NCBI RefSeq assembly: GCF_001040705.1
Contig: NZ_CVQP01000006.1
Coordinates: forward strand, 611,760-675,759
Reading direction: 5' to 3'
From: Rhodococcus sp. RD6.2
GTDB taxonomy: Bacteria; Actinomycetota; Actinomycetes; Mycobacteriales; Mycobacteriaceae
DNA length: 64,000 bases
The notes under the pieces are model-generated. The model ran no database searches and had not been told where the DNA came from. It saw only the letters and a program-made list of their open reading frames with translations. Shown here one piece after another: positions 38,312-47,352 of this stretch. The position numbers and the translations under genes were made by a program. Every line of letters starts with the position of its first letter. Position 1 is the stretch's first letter.

Positions 38312-39094
38312 ATGACGGACCTCGCCATGCCGACGCTGTACCTCAGCCATGGTGCCCCGCCGCTCGTCGACGACGAACTGTGGGTCTCGGAACTCGCGGC
38401 ATGGTCGCGGAATCTGCCCCGGCCGAAAGCCGTGCTGATCGTGTCGGCGCACTGGGAATCCGCACCTCTGACCATCGGGACGGTCACCACGGGAACTCCG
38501 CTCGTCTACGACTTCGGGGGCTTCGACCCCAAGTACCGCCGGGTGCGATACGCGGCGCCCGGAGCGCCCGACCTGGCCCGGACCGTTGCGTCGCTGATGC
38601 CCGACGACGAACCCGTGTACCACCAGCCCGACCGGGGGCTCGATCACGGCGCCTACGTCCCGCTCACCGTCATGTACCCCGCGGCGGACGTCCCGGTCCT
38701 GCAGATCTCCCTGCCTACCCTCGACCCGCAGCGGCTCCTCCACCTCGGTGAACGACTGCAACCCCTGCGTGACGATGGCGTTCTGATCGTCGGGTCCGGC
38801 TTCACCACCCACGGACTGCCGTTCCTGCGCGACTGGACGCCGAACGCCACCGCGCCCGGCTGGTCTCGGGAGTTCGACGCCTGGGCAGCCGAACGCCTCG
38901 CAGCAGGTGATGTCGACGCGCTGGTCGACTTCCGTGCTCAGGCGCCCGGCATGCCCTACGCGCACCCGACGATCGAGCACTTCGCGCCGCTGTTCGTCGC
39001 GCTAGGTGCGTCCCGCGACGTCGAGCAGACACCCGACCAGGTCATCGACGGATTCTGGATGGGCCTGTCCAAGCGGTCCCTGCAACTGGCCTAG
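38312..39094 (+). CDS. LigB-type extradiol dioxygenase (DODA/YgiD-like)
   Basis: A 260-residue class III extradiol ring-cleavage dioxygenase. Metal and catalytic histidines sit in LYLSHGAPP, IVSAHWES, DHGAYVPL and GSGFTTHGL, and YDFGGF is typical of the DOPA-dioxygenase branch. It would open a catechol ring using a bound metal and oxygen; the natural substrate is unknown. The ATG at 38312 follows AAGGAG. It is the probable target of the divergent MarR regulator. Confidence 0.88.
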   Translation: MTDLAMPTLYLSHGAPPLVDDELWVSELAAWSRNLPRPKAVLIVSAHWESAPLTIGTVTTGTPLVYDFGGFDPKYRRVRYAAPGAPDLARTVASLMPDDEPVYHQPDRGLDHGAYVPLTVMYPAADVPVLQISLPTLDPQRLLHLGERLQPLRDDGVLIVGSGFTTHGLPFLRDWTPNATAPGWSREFDAWAAERLAAGDVDALVDFRAQAPGMPYAHPTIEHFAPLFVALGASRDVEQTPDQVIDGFWMGLSKRSLQLA

Positions 39095-39543
39095 CGTCGC
39101 AGGAACTCCAACGCCTGATCGGCGTGCGTGTTGGCACGGAGTTCGCTGGCGATCACCTTGAGAATCGTCAGATCCGACCCGACGACGAACGTCGTCCGCT
39201 TCACCGGCATGAACTTCGCCAGCAACCCACGCCGCACGCCGAACTGCTCCGCCACCGCGCCGTCGGCATCGGACAGCAGCGGATAGTCGAACGACTTCGC
39301 CGCCGCGAACGACGACTGCGTCTCCACCGCGTCCGTCGAAATCCCGGCCCTCGATGCACCCACGGCGGCGAACTCGTCGGCCAGATCGCGGAAATGGCAC
39401 GCCTCGGCGGTGCACACCGGCGTGTTCGCGGCCGGGTAGAAGAACAGCACCAGCGGCCCGTCCGCGACGAGGTCACTCAGTGTCCTGACCGTGCCGGACT
39501 GGTCGGGAAGCGCGAAGTCGGGGGCCTTGTCTCCGGGATTCAT
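39091..39543 (-). CDS. bcp: Bcp-type peroxiredoxin
   Basis: A 150-residue thiol peroxidase. The peroxidatic and neighbouring cysteines lie in NTPVCTAEACHFRD, five residues apart as in Bcp, and GDKAPDFALPD opens the thioredoxin fold. It reduces hydrogen peroxide and organic peroxides. Its place just before trpE, on the opposite strand, matches bcpB in Mycobacterium (Rv1608c, from memory). It is convergent with the dioxygenase, with a 4-base overlap of stops. Confidence 0.92.
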   Translation of the reverse strand: MNPGDKAPDFALPDQSGTVRTLSDLVADGPLVLFFYPAANTPVCTAEACHFRDLADEFAAVGASRAGISTDAVETQSSFAAAKSFDYPLLSDADGAVAEQFGVRRGLLAKFMPVKRTTFVVGSDLTILKVIASELRANTHADQALEFLRR

Positions 39544-39588
39544 GCGCCGAGAGTACGCGGCGCGGCCCACGTCGATTACGGTCGGCGG

Positions 39589-40275
39589 ATGCGGACGATC
39601 GTGCGGGGATTCTGGGGGCCGAGGCCCGAATCGGTCGACGTGGTGGCCGACCGCTGGCTGGCGACACTGACGGCGATCGACTCGCTGCTGCCCGGTGGTG
39701 GTTGGCAGCAGGTGCACGCGTCGGGGCCGCCCACGGCTCTCCTCCCGGACCGCGAGCCACTGCTCCGAGCACTGCGTGCGGCCGAGGCCGACGAGGCCTG
39801 GTCGGACGTGATCGGAACCGGACTGCGCCTGATCCGAACCGCGACGGCGGGCTGTGAGATCGAGGCGAGCGGGCTGGCGGGAGGGGCCCCCGAGTACCTG
39901 CTGCAGTCCCTCGTGATCGGCATCACCGCACCCGACGGGTTCGTGCTCCCCGAGTCCCGGCTCCTCACGGCGGTGGTGCTCGCGTGGGATCCGGATTTCG
40001 GCGACGTGACAGACGACGACATCCTCGACGCGCTCGAGGACGACGCGGGGTTCACCGTCGGCGATCCAGCGCTCGGGCGTCTCGCCTACCTGTCCGCGGG
40101 GCGCGGCGCCCGGTTGCCGGACGATCTCGGGGCCGCGCGCCGGGAGGCGCTGGCGGCCGGCGTCGTCGTCGAGACGGGCGGGGGGCCGGAGGAGGTCGTG
40201 CGGGTGTCCAGGCTCCTGCGCGACGCCGGGGCCCTCGAGTCGCTGCCCAGGCCGATGGATCGCGCGCTCTGGTAG
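39589..40275 (+). CDS. Imm52-like protein (possible immunity protein), otherwise uncharacterised
   Basis: A 228-residue protein that begins [20 protein letters not shown]. The layout, with an N-terminal aromatic strand, a helix [15 protein letters not shown] and a mid-region [21 protein letters not shown], reminds me of the Imm52 polymorphic-toxin immunity family, but this is a weak resemblance. No toxin gene is beside it. It has no obvious ribosome site, and may be leaderless. It lies between bcp and trpE. Confidence 0.55.
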   Translation: MRTIVRGFWGPRPESVDVVADRWLATLTAIDSLLPGGGWQQVHASGPPTALLPDREPLLRALRAAEADEAWSDVIGTGLRLIRTATAGCEIEASGLAGGAPEYLLQSLVIGITAPDGFVLPESRLLTAVVLAWDPDFGDVTDDDILDALEDDAGFTVGDPALGRLAYLSAGRGARLPDDLGAARREALAAGVVVETGGGPEEVVRVSRLLRDAGALESLPRPMDRALW

Positions 40276-40309
40276 GCAGCCATCGCACTCGTGTCCGACC
40301 GCTCCTGCC

Positions 40310-41896
40310 ATGATTGACGTCATGTCCGGCGAGCCAACCACCGTCCCCTCCGCACCCACTGCAGCCGACACAGCCGCAGCCACCACCTCCCGCGCGCAGT
40401 TCCGGGCGCTCGCGGCCGAACACCGGGTCGTGCCGGTCACTCGAAAGGTGTTGGCGGACTCCGAGACTCCGCTGTCCGCGTATCGCAAGCTCGCGGCCGA
40501 CCGGCCCGGCACCTTCCTCCTGGAGTCGGCCGAGAACGGGCGCTCCTGGTCGCGATGGTCGTTCATCGGTGTCGGTTCTCCCGCGGCGCTGACCGTCGTC
40601 GACGGGGAGGCCGCGTGGTACGGCAACGTCCCCGCGGGCGCGCCGTCCGGCGGTGACCCCGTCGCCGCGCTCGGGCAGACCCTCGAACTGCTCCGTAGCG
40701 AGCGCCTCCCGGACATGCCGCCCCTGACCGGCGGCATGGTCGGCTTCCTCGGCTACGACGTCGTGCGCAGGCTCGAACGGCTTCCCAGCCACGCCGTCGA
40801 CGACCTGCACATCCCGGAGATGGTGATGCTGCTCGCGACGGATCTCGCTGCGGTCGACCACCACGAGGGAGCCATCACGCTGATCGCGAATGCCGTCAAC
40901 TGGGACGGCAGCGACGAGCGGGTCGACGAGGCGTACGACGACGCCGTCGCCCGACTCGACGAGATGACCCGGGCACTCGGCGCCCCGGCGGCGTCGACGG
41001 TGTCGACGTTCACGACCCCCGCTCCGGAGTTCCGCCGCCAACGCACCACCGAGGAGTTCGGCGCCGACGTGCGCCGCCTGATCTCCGAGATCGAGGCCGG
41101 TGAGGCGTTCCAGGTGGTGCTCTCGCAGCGATTCGAGATGGACACCGACGCCGCACCCGTGGACATCTACCGGATGCTGCGCGCATCCAATCCGAGCCCG
41201 TACATGTACCTCGTCAACGTCCCGGACGGCGACGGCGGCACCGCGTTCGCGATCGTCGGATCGAGCCCCGAGTCCCTGGTCACCGTCAAGGACGGCACCG
41301 CGACCACGCACCCCATCGCGGGCACTCGCTGGCGCGGCGGTACCGAGGAGGAGGACCTTCTGCTCGAGAAGGACCTCATCGCGGACGAGAAGGAGAACTC
41401 CGAGCACCTGATGCTCGTCGACCTCGGCCGCAACGACCTCGGCCGCGTGTGCGAGCCGGGCACCGTGAAGGTGCACGACTATCGGCACGTCGAGCGTTAC
41501 AGCCACGTCATGCATCTGGTGTCGACGGTGACGGGACGCCTCGCAGACGGCAACCACGCCCTCGACGCCGTCACCGCGTGCTTCCCGGCGGGCACCCTGT
41601 CCGGCGCGCCGAAGGTCCGCGCGATGGAGCTGATCGACGAACTCGAACCGACTCGCCGCGGCATCTACGGCGGCATCGTCGGCTACCTCGATTTCGCCGG
41701 CGACGCGGACACCGCGATCGCGATCCGCTCGGCGTTGGTCAAGGACGGGGTCGCGTACGTGCAGGCGGGTGCCGGCGTCGTGGCCGACTCGGATCCCGTG
41801 TACGAGGACACCGAGGCCAGGAACAAGGCGATGTCCGCGCTCAGCGCGATCGCCGCCGCGGGCACCCTGCGCACCCTCGGTGGTCACGATGCCTGA
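40310..41896 (+). CDS. trpE: Anthranilate synthase component I TrpE
   Basis: The protein is 528 residues long from the ATG at 40310; an ATG at 40322 is equally open and neither has a clear ribosome site. It converts chorismate and ammonia to anthranilate. The tryptophan-feedback region [18 protein letters not shown] lies near the N-terminus. Catalytic blocks include [62 protein letters not shown] and GGIVGYLDF. The glutaminase partner TrpG is not in this window. Confidence 0.96.
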   Translation: MIDVMSGEPTTVPSAPTAADTAAATTSRAQFRALAAEHRVVPVTRKVLADSETPLSAYRKLAADRPGTFLLESAENGRSWSRWSFIGVGSPAALTVVDGEAAWYGNVPAGAPSGGDPVAALGQTLELLRSERLPDMPPLTGGMVGFLGYDVVRRLERLPSHAVDDLHIPEMVMLLATDLAAVDHHEGAITLIANAVNWDGSDERVDEAYDDAVARLDEMTRALGAPAASTVSTFTTPAPEFRRQRTTEEFGADVRRLISEIEAGEAFQVVLSQRFEMDTDAAPVDIYRMLRASNPSPYMYLVNVPDGDGGTAFAIVGSSPESLVTVKDGTATTHPIAGTRWRGGTEEEDLLLEKDLIADEKENSEHLMLVDLGRNDLGRVCEPGTVKVHDYRHVERYSHVMHLVSTVTGRLADGNHALDAVTACFPAGTLSGAPKVRAMELIDELEPTRRGIYGGIVGYLDFAGDADTAIAIRSALVKDGVAYVQAGAGVVADSDPVYEDTEARNKAMSALSAIAAAGTLRTLGGHDA

Positions 41897-42575
41897 ATCC
41901 GAAGCAGAGCCCACCGCACGGCGGTCGCCTGTCGCGGCGGCGTTGCCGGTGCTGCTGTTGGCGGTGGCGGCACTGTGCCTGTGGGCGGCGTCGAGGATGA
42001 CGTGGGTGCGGGTGGACTCGTTCGACGGACTCGGGGAGGCGCGCACCACCGCACTCGACGGGGGTACGTGGGCGGCTGCGACGACTCCGCTGGCTCTGGC
42101 ACTGCTCGCCGCGATCGCGGCCTCGTTCGCGGTCCGTGGGTGGGCGCTGCGCGTGGTCGCGCTCCTGGTGGCCGTGGTGGCCGTCGCGGCGATCGTGCCT
42201 GCGGTGACCCTCCTGACGTCCGACGTCGACGACGACCGGGCGGGACGGCTCGCCGAGCTTCCCGATCGGGCGGACGTGACGGGTACCGCGGTGTCCACGA
42301 CGCCTGCATTGCTGGTGATCGTCGGGGGAGTGGCGGCGCTCGCCGCGGCGATCCTGTTACTGCGCAAGGCGTCGGTCGCTGCCGGACTGTCGTCGAAGTA
42401 CGCGGCCCCGGCGGCGCGGCGCGACGACGCCGTCAAACGTCGGGAATCGAACGAGCCTCCGAGCCAACGGGTCCTGTGGGATGCGCTCGACGCGGGCGAC
42501 GATCCCACCGATGACGATCGCCCCGACGATGTTCGCGGCGACCAGGACGGACAGGGTCCGGTCACTGGCACGTAG
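41889..42575 (+). CDS. Trp-region conserved membrane protein (TIGR02234 family)
   Basis: A 228-residue protein with about four membrane segments (for example [20 protein letters not shown] and [13 protein letters not shown]). An extracytoplasmic loop [19 protein letters not shown] follows the first segment, and the tail is charged and disordered. Homologues lie between trpE and trpC in many actinobacteria (Rv1610 in Mycobacterium, from memory); the role is unknown. The ATG at 41889 overlaps the trpE stop by eight bases. Confidence 0.85.
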   Translation: MPESEAEPTARRSPVAAALPVLLLAVAALCLWAASRMTWVRVDSFDGLGEARTTALDGGTWAAATTPLALALLAAIAASFAVRGWALRVVALLVAVVAVAAIVPAVTLLTSDVDDDRAGRLAELPDRADVTGTAVSTTPALLVIVGGVAALAAAILLLRKASVAAGLSSKYAAPAARRDDAVKRRESNEPPSQRVLWDALDAGDDPTDDDRPDDVRGDQDGQGPVTGT

Positions 42576-42671
42576 ACCCGCCGTTAGTCAAGACATGGGC
42601 GGCATCTAGGCTTGCTTGTACAGATGACGTTTCTCACAATCGGCAACTGCCCAGAAAGGACTCGGGACGTG

Positions 42672-43481
42672 ATGACTGTTCTCGATTCGATTCTCGACGG
42701 GGTGCGCGCCGACGTCGCCGCTCGCGAGTCACAGCTCGACTTTGCCGCTGTCAAGGCCGCTGCTGCCGCCGCGGCGCCTGCACTCGATGCCGCGGCCGCG
42801 CTGCGGGCCGATGGGATCGGCGTCATCGCGGAGGTCAAGCGCGCCAGCCCCTCGAAGGGTGAGCTGTCGACCATCACCGACCCCGCGTCGCTGGCTCGCG
42901 CCTACGAGGAGGGCGGGGCGCGCGTGATCAGCGTGCTCACCGAGGAACGGCGCTTCAAGGGGTCCCTCGCGGATCTCGACGCCGTCCGCAAGGCGGTGTC
43001 GATCCCCGTCCTGCGCAAGGACTTCATCGTCGGCCCGTACCAGATCCACGAGGCCCGTGCCCACGGCGCCGACGTGATCCTGCTGATCGTCGCGGCCCTC
43101 GACCAGAACACCCTGGCGTCCCTGCTCGATCGCACCGAGTCGCTCGGCATGACCGCCCTCGTCGAGGTGCACACCGAGGAAGAGGCCGATCGCGCACTGG
43201 AGGCGGGGGCGAGCGTCATCGGCATCAACGCCCGCGACCTCAAGACCCTCGACGTCGACCGTGACACGTTCGCACGCATCGCGCCGGGCCTGCCGAGCCG
43301 GGTCGTCAAGATCGCCGAGTCCGGTGTCCGTGGCACCGCGGACCTGCTCGCGTACGCCGGTGCGGGCGCCGATGCGGTGCTCGTCGGCGAGGGCCTGGTC
43401 ACCAGCGGAGACCCTCGTACGGCGGTCAAGGATCTGGTCGCGGCCGGAACTCATCCGTCCTGCCCGAAGCCCGCTCGCTGA
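42672..43481 (+). CDS. trpC: Indole-3-glycerol phosphate synthase TrpC
   Basis: A 269-residue TIM barrel that closes the indole ring. Catalytic lysines appear in [13 protein letters not shown] and [13 protein letters not shown], and the glutamate and phosphate sites in [28 protein letters not shown] and [10 protein letters not shown]. The ATG at 42672 was chosen; a GTG one codon earlier is possible. AAAGGA lies at 42655-42660. No fused TrpF domain is present. Confidence 0.96.
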   Translation: MTVLDSILDGVRADVAARESQLDFAAVKAAAAAAAPALDAAAALRADGIGVIAEVKRASPSKGELSTITDPASLARAYEEGGARVISVLTEERRFKGSLADLDAVRKAVSIPVLRKDFIVGPYQIHEARAHGADVILLIVAALDQNTLASLLDRTESLGMTALVEVHTEEEADRALEAGASVIGINARDLKTLDVDRDTFARIAPGLPSRVVKIAESGVRGTADLLAYAGAGADAVLVGEGLVTSGDPRTAVKDLVAAGTHPSCPKPAR

Positions 43482-43566
43482 CGGGCCGGTCACGGCCAGG
43501 CCCCCGAATACCGATTGGCCGGACCCGGCGAGATTTCGGGTCTGCAGACTAGGGCAGACTGAACAG

Positions 43567-44886
43567 GTGACTGCAGACGATCCCGTACTTTCCGCCAAGG
43601 GTTTCCCCAGCACGAACCAGGGCCTGCCCCGCATGAGCGACGGCGTCACCGCGCGAAGCGCCCACGAACCCGATGCGGGTGGCCACTTCGGCGCCTACGG
43701 TGGCCGCTACGTCCCCGAGGCATTGATGGCGGTGATCGAGGAAGTCACCGCCGAGTACGACAAGGCCCGCGTCGATCCGGCGTTCCTGAGCGAACTGGAT
43801 CGCCTGCAGCGGGACTACACCGGCCGGCCGTCGCCGGTCTACGAAGCGGCCCGGCTGTCCGAGCACGCCGGCGGTGCTCGCCTGCTCCTCAAGCGCGAAG
43901 ACCTCAACCACACCGGCTCGCACAAGATCAACAATGTGCTCGGGCAGGTGCTGCTCGCCAAGCGGATGGGCAAGACCCGCGTGATCGCGGAGACCGGCGC
44001 CGGCCAGCATGGCGTCGCGACCGCGACGGCGTGCGCACTCCTCGGACTCGAGTGCGTCGTCTACATGGGTGAGGTGGACACCAAGCGGCAGGCGCTCAAC
44101 GTCGCACGGATGCGCCTCCTCGGCGGCGAGGTCATCCCCGCGGTCACCGGATCGGCGACCCTCAAGGACGCGATCAACGAGGCGCTGCGCGACTGGGTCA
44201 CCAACGCGGACAACACGTACTACTGCTTCGGCACTGCGGCGGGCCCGCATCCGTTCCCGACGATGGTCCGCGACTTCCAGCGCATCATCGGCCTCGAGGC
44301 CCGCGCACAGGTGCGCGCGCTGACCGGCAGGCTGCCGGACGCCGTCGCCGCGTGCGTCGGCGGCGGCTCCAACGCGATCGGCATCTTCCACGCCTTCATC
44401 GACGACCCGGCCGTGAAGCTGGTCGGATTCGAGGCAGGCGGTGACGGTGTGGAGACCGGACGTCATGCATCGACGATCGCGGGCGGATCGCCGGGCGCGC
44501 TGCACGGCGCGTACTCCTACCTGTTGCAGGACGACGACGGTCAGACCATCGAGTCGCATTCGATCTCGGCCGGCCTCGACTACCCCGGCGTGGGGCCGGA
44601 ACACTCGTTCCTCAACGACATCGGACGGGCCGAGTACCGCCCGGTCACGGACACCGAGGCGATGGACGCGTTCGCGCTGCTGTGCCGCACCGAGGGCATC
44701 ATCCCGGCGATCGAGTCCGCGCACGCCGTCGCGGGTGCACTGAAGCTCGGCCGGGAGCTGGGTGAGGGTGCGATCGTGCTCGTCAACCTTTCCGGGCGCG
44801 GTGACAAGGACGTCGACACCGCCGCCACGTGGTTCGGGCTCATGCCGACCGATTCCGATACCGACACCGAGGGGGACGACAAGTGA
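43567..44886 (+). CDS. trpB: Tryptophan synthase beta subunit TrpB
   Basis: A 439-residue PLP enzyme that joins indole and serine. The PLP lysine is in [14 protein letters not shown], with [13 protein letters not shown] and the phosphate-binding [11 protein letters not shown] further on, and the C-terminal LSGRGDKD. It starts at the GTG at 43567 and runs into trpA with a 4-base overlap (GTGA). A 40-residue N-terminal extension precedes [12 protein letters not shown]. Confidence 0.97.
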   Translation: MTADDPVLSAKGFPSTNQGLPRMSDGVTARSAHEPDAGGHFGAYGGRYVPEALMAVIEEVTAEYDKARVDPAFLSELDRLQRDYTGRPSPVYEAARLSEHAGGARLLLKREDLNHTGSHKINNVLGQVLLAKRMGKTRVIAETGAGQHGVATATACALLGLECVVYMGEVDTKRQALNVARMRLLGGEVIPAVTGSATLKDAINEALRDWVTNADNTYYCFGTAAGPHPFPTMVRDFQRIIGLEARAQVRALTGRLPDAVAACVGGGSNAIGIFHAFIDDPAVKLVGFEAGGDGVETGRHASTIAGGSPGALHGAYSYLLQDDDGQTIESHSISAGLDYPGVGPEHSFLNDIGRAEYRPVTDTEAMDAFALLCRTEGIIPAIESAHAVAGALKLGRELGEGAIVLVNLSGRGDKDVDTAATWFGLMPTDSDTDTEGDDK

Positions 44887-45686
44887 GCGCGCAGCAGTCG
44901 CGACTGGGGGAGATCTTCGCGCAGTGCCGGGCCGAGAACAGGCCGGCTCTCGTGGGGTATCTGCCCACCGGCTATCCGACGGTACCGAAGTCGATCGAGG
45001 CGTTCGAGACGCTCGTCGACGCGGGCTGCGACCTGATCGAGGTCGGCGTCCCCTACAGCGATCCGGTGATGGACGGCCCGACGATCCAGGCGGCCGCCGA
45101 CGAGGCGCTGCGCGCCGGATTTCGTGTGCGCGACGTGTTCACGGCCGTAGAGGCGATCACGAAGGCGGGCGGCAAGGCGGTCGTCATGACGTACTGGAAC
45201 CTCGTGCTCAAGTACGGCGTGGACGAGTTCGCACGCGATCTCGCCGCCGCAGGCGGTCTCGGCATCATCACTCCGGATCTGATCCCGGACGAGGCCGCCG
45301 ACTGGATTGCAGCGTCCGACAAGTACGGCCTGGACCGGATCTTCCTCGTCGCGCCGAGCTCGACGAACGAGCGGCTCGCGATGACCCTCGACTCGTGCCG
45401 GGGATTCGTCTATGCGACGTCGACGATGGGTGTCACGGGCGCCCGCGACGCGGTGTCGAACCTGGCGCCGGAGCTGGTGGCACGGGTGCGTGAGCACTCG
45501 GACATCCCGGTCGGTGTCGGTATCGGCGTCCGCTCGGGTGCCCAGGCCGCCGAGATCGGGGCATACGCCGACGCAGTCATCGTGGGATCCGCACTGGTCG
45601 CAGCGGCCGGGCATGGGATGGACGCGTTGCGGGCCCTCACGGTCGAACTCGCCGAGGGTGTCCGTTCGGCTACCGTGGCGTCGTGA
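44883..45686 (+). CDS. trpA: Tryptophan synthase alpha subunit TrpA
   Basis: A 267-residue TIM barrel that splits indole-glycerol phosphate. The catalytic Glu is in [17 protein letters not shown], and the Asp in [13 protein letters not shown]. The phosphate site is [13 protein letters not shown] and [11 protein letters not shown]. The GTG start overlaps the trpB stop, and the stop overlaps lgt by four bases, so trpB, trpA and lgt are coupled. Confidence 0.96.
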   Translation: MSAQQSRLGEIFAQCRAENRPALVGYLPTGYPTVPKSIEAFETLVDAGCDLIEVGVPYSDPVMDGPTIQAAADEALRAGFRVRDVFTAVEAITKAGGKAVVMTYWNLVLKYGVDEFARDLAAAGGLGIITPDLIPDEAADWIAASDKYGLDRIFLVAPSSTNERLAMTLDSCRGFVYATSTMGVTGARDAVSNLAPELVARVREHSDIPVGVGIGVRSGAQAAEIGAYADAVIVGSALVAAAGHGMDALRALTVELAEGVRSATVAS

Positions 45687-46705
45687 CGTCAACTGTCGAC
45701 ATCCTCGCCTACATTCCGAGCCCACCGCAGGGCGTGTGGCAGATCGGTCCGTTTCCGCTGCGCGCCTACGCCTTCTGCATCATCGTCGGCATCCTCGTCG
45801 CTGTGGTGTGGGGTGACCGTCGCTGGGTCGCGCGCGGCGGCGAGAAGGGAACGGTCCTCGACGTCGCCATCTGGGCGGTGCCGTTCGGTCTGATCGGTGG
45901 CCGCCTCTATCACGTCCTCACCGACTGGAGCACGTACTTCGGTGAGGGCGGCAATCCCGGTGACGCACTGAAGATCTGGCAGGGCGGGCTCGGAATCTGG
46001 GGTGCCGTCGCACTGGGCGCGGTCGGTGCCTGGATCGGGTGCCGCCAGCGCGGTGTGTCCGTCGCCGCACTCGGTGACGCCATCGCGCCGGGAATCCTGT
46101 TGGCGCAGGCCATCGGTCGGCTCGGCAACTGGTTCAACCAGGAGCTGTACGGACGCGAGACCACGGTGCCGTGGGGGCTCGAGATCTACGAGCGCGTCAA
46201 CGACGCGGGACGGCTCGACCCGCTCACCGGCACCTCCAACGGTGTCGTCGAGCGGATCGTGCACCCGACGTTCCTGTACGAGTTGGTTTGGAACGTGCTG
46301 ATCGTGATCCTGCTGGTCGTCGTCGATCGCAGGTTCCGGATCGGGCACGGACGCCTGTTCGCGCTGTACGCCGCCGGATACAGCCTCGGCCGGTTCTTCG
46401 TCGAGCTCATGCGCGACGACTACGCGACCCACATCGCGGGCATCCGCATCAACTCGTTCACGTCGGCGATCGTGTTCGCCTGTGCGATGGCATACTTCGT
46501 GCTGGCCACCAAGGGTCGGGAGACGCCTGCGGAACTGCGTATCGGGGCGGCCCGGGAGCGCTATCTGGCGGAGCATCCCGAGTTGGCCGACGGCGCCGAC
46601 ACGGATGTCGTGGCCAGTGCCCAGGCAGACGACGCCGACGACACTGCGGGTGCCGCCGCCGACGACGACGAGAACAGCACCACAGGGGGGAACGAGAAGT
46701 CATGA
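45683..46705 (+). CDS. lgt: Prolipoprotein diacylglyceryl transferase Lgt
   Basis: A 340-residue membrane enzyme that transfers diacylglycerol to the lipobox cysteine of prelipoproteins. It has seven or so membrane helices. The signature is GRLGNWFNQELYGRETTVPWG, with RAYAFCIIVGILVA near the start and GRFFVELMRDDY toward the C-terminus. A 50-residue acidic tail (ADGADTDVVASAQADDADD and onward) is common in actinobacteria. Position after trpA matches Mycobacterium. It overlaps the TM2 gene by four bases. Confidence 0.95.
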   Translation: MTSTVDILAYIPSPPQGVWQIGPFPLRAYAFCIIVGILVAVVWGDRRWVARGGEKGTVLDVAIWAVPFGLIGGRLYHVLTDWSTYFGEGGNPGDALKIWQGGLGIWGAVALGAVGAWIGCRQRGVSVAALGDAIAPGILLAQAIGRLGNWFNQELYGRETTVPWGLEIYERVNDAGRLDPLTGTSNGVVERIVHPTFLYELVWNVLIVILLVVVDRRFRIGHGRLFALYAAGYSLGRFFVELMRDDYATHIAGIRINSFTSAIVFACAMAYFVLATKGRETPAELRIGAARERYLAEHPELADGADTDVVASAQADDADDTAGAAADDDENSTTGGNEKS

Positions 46706-47178
46706 CCGCACCGAACGACGACTGGCAGAAGCGGATCGAGAACGGGCAGGGTTTCGACCCGATGGCCGCGTTCGCGGCGCAGGGGCCCGAGGATCAGCAG
46801 ACGACGTCCGCATACCCCCCGCCGGGGCCGGTCTACGGTGCGCCGGGCACCGGGCCCGGCTACGCTCCGCACCCGCAGGTGTCCGCGGTCCCCGGCTACG
46901 GATACCTGGGCGTCGATCCGACCGCCCCGTACGGTCGTGATCCGTTGACGGGGGAGCCGCTGTCGGACAAGACCAAGATCGCGGCGGGGCTGTTGCAGAT
47001 CTTCCTCGGCGGGTTCGGTGCCGGTCGCTTCTACACCGGCCACACCGGTATCGCCATCGGCCAGATCGCCGCTACCTGGCTGACCTGCGGGATCGGCGCG
47101 ATCTGGCCGCTGATCGACGGGATCATCATGCTGGCAGGCAACACCCGTGACTCGCGGGGTCTGAAACTGCGCAGCTGA
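46702..47178 (+). CDS. TM2-domain membrane protein
   Basis: A 158-residue protein with a proline- and glycine-rich cytoplasmic N-terminus (SAYPPPGPVYGAPGTGPGYA) and a C-terminal TM2 hairpin: AAGLLQIFLGGFGAGRFYTG, then ATWLTCGIGAIWPLIDGIIM. The function of TM2 proteins in bacteria is unknown. The ATG at 46702 overlaps the lgt stop. A short hairpin at 47177-47195 overlaps its stop codon. Confidence 0.83.
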   Translation: MTAPNDDWQKRIENGQGFDPMAAFAAQGPEDQQTTSAYPPPGPVYGAPGTGPGYAPHPQVSAVPGYGYLGVDPTAPYGRDPLTGEPLSDKTKIAAGLLQIFLGGFGAGRFYTGHTGIAIGQIAATWLTCGIGAIWPLIDGIIMLAGNTRDSRGLKLRS

Positions 47179-47195
47179 TCGGCCCCCGCCCGATC
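47177..47195 (+). terminator. Weak hairpin at the end of the trp-lgt unit
   Basis: GATCGG (47177-47182) pairs with CCGATC (47190-47195) around a seven-base loop, starting one base before the end of the TM2 gene. It is short and lacks a T-tract, so termination is only possible. Confidence 0.3.
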
Positions 47196-47237
47196 CAGTC
47201 GGAGAACGGCATCTCGACCGCGCCCTCACCTCGCGTC

Positions 47238-47243
47238 TACACT
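47238..47243 (+). promoter_or_regulatory. Probable -10 element of the gltBD promoter
   Basis: TACACT lies 109 bases upstream of the gltB GTG and fits the actinobacterial -10 consensus. The intervening leader is GC-rich. No certain -35 was found. Confidence 0.35.
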
Positions 47244-47352
47244 GTGCGCACCCGAGTGTGACGCTCGGTCGACCATCCTCTGCGCGCCACACCCGGACGC
47301 CGCCTGCCTCACGGCCGGTTCCGTGACGGCGGCCTCCCGTGGAGGTGTCCAG

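Noticed and set aside
40276-40330. A tryptophan leader peptide or attenuator ahead of trpE
   Set aside because: No short frame with tandem Trp codons and no terminator/antiterminator pair is visible; the gap from the preceding gene is only 34 bases.
42576-42671. A leader peptide ahead of trpC
   Set aside because: An ATG at 42634 is in frame with trpC itself and contains no Trp codons, so it is only an alternative start without a ribosome site.
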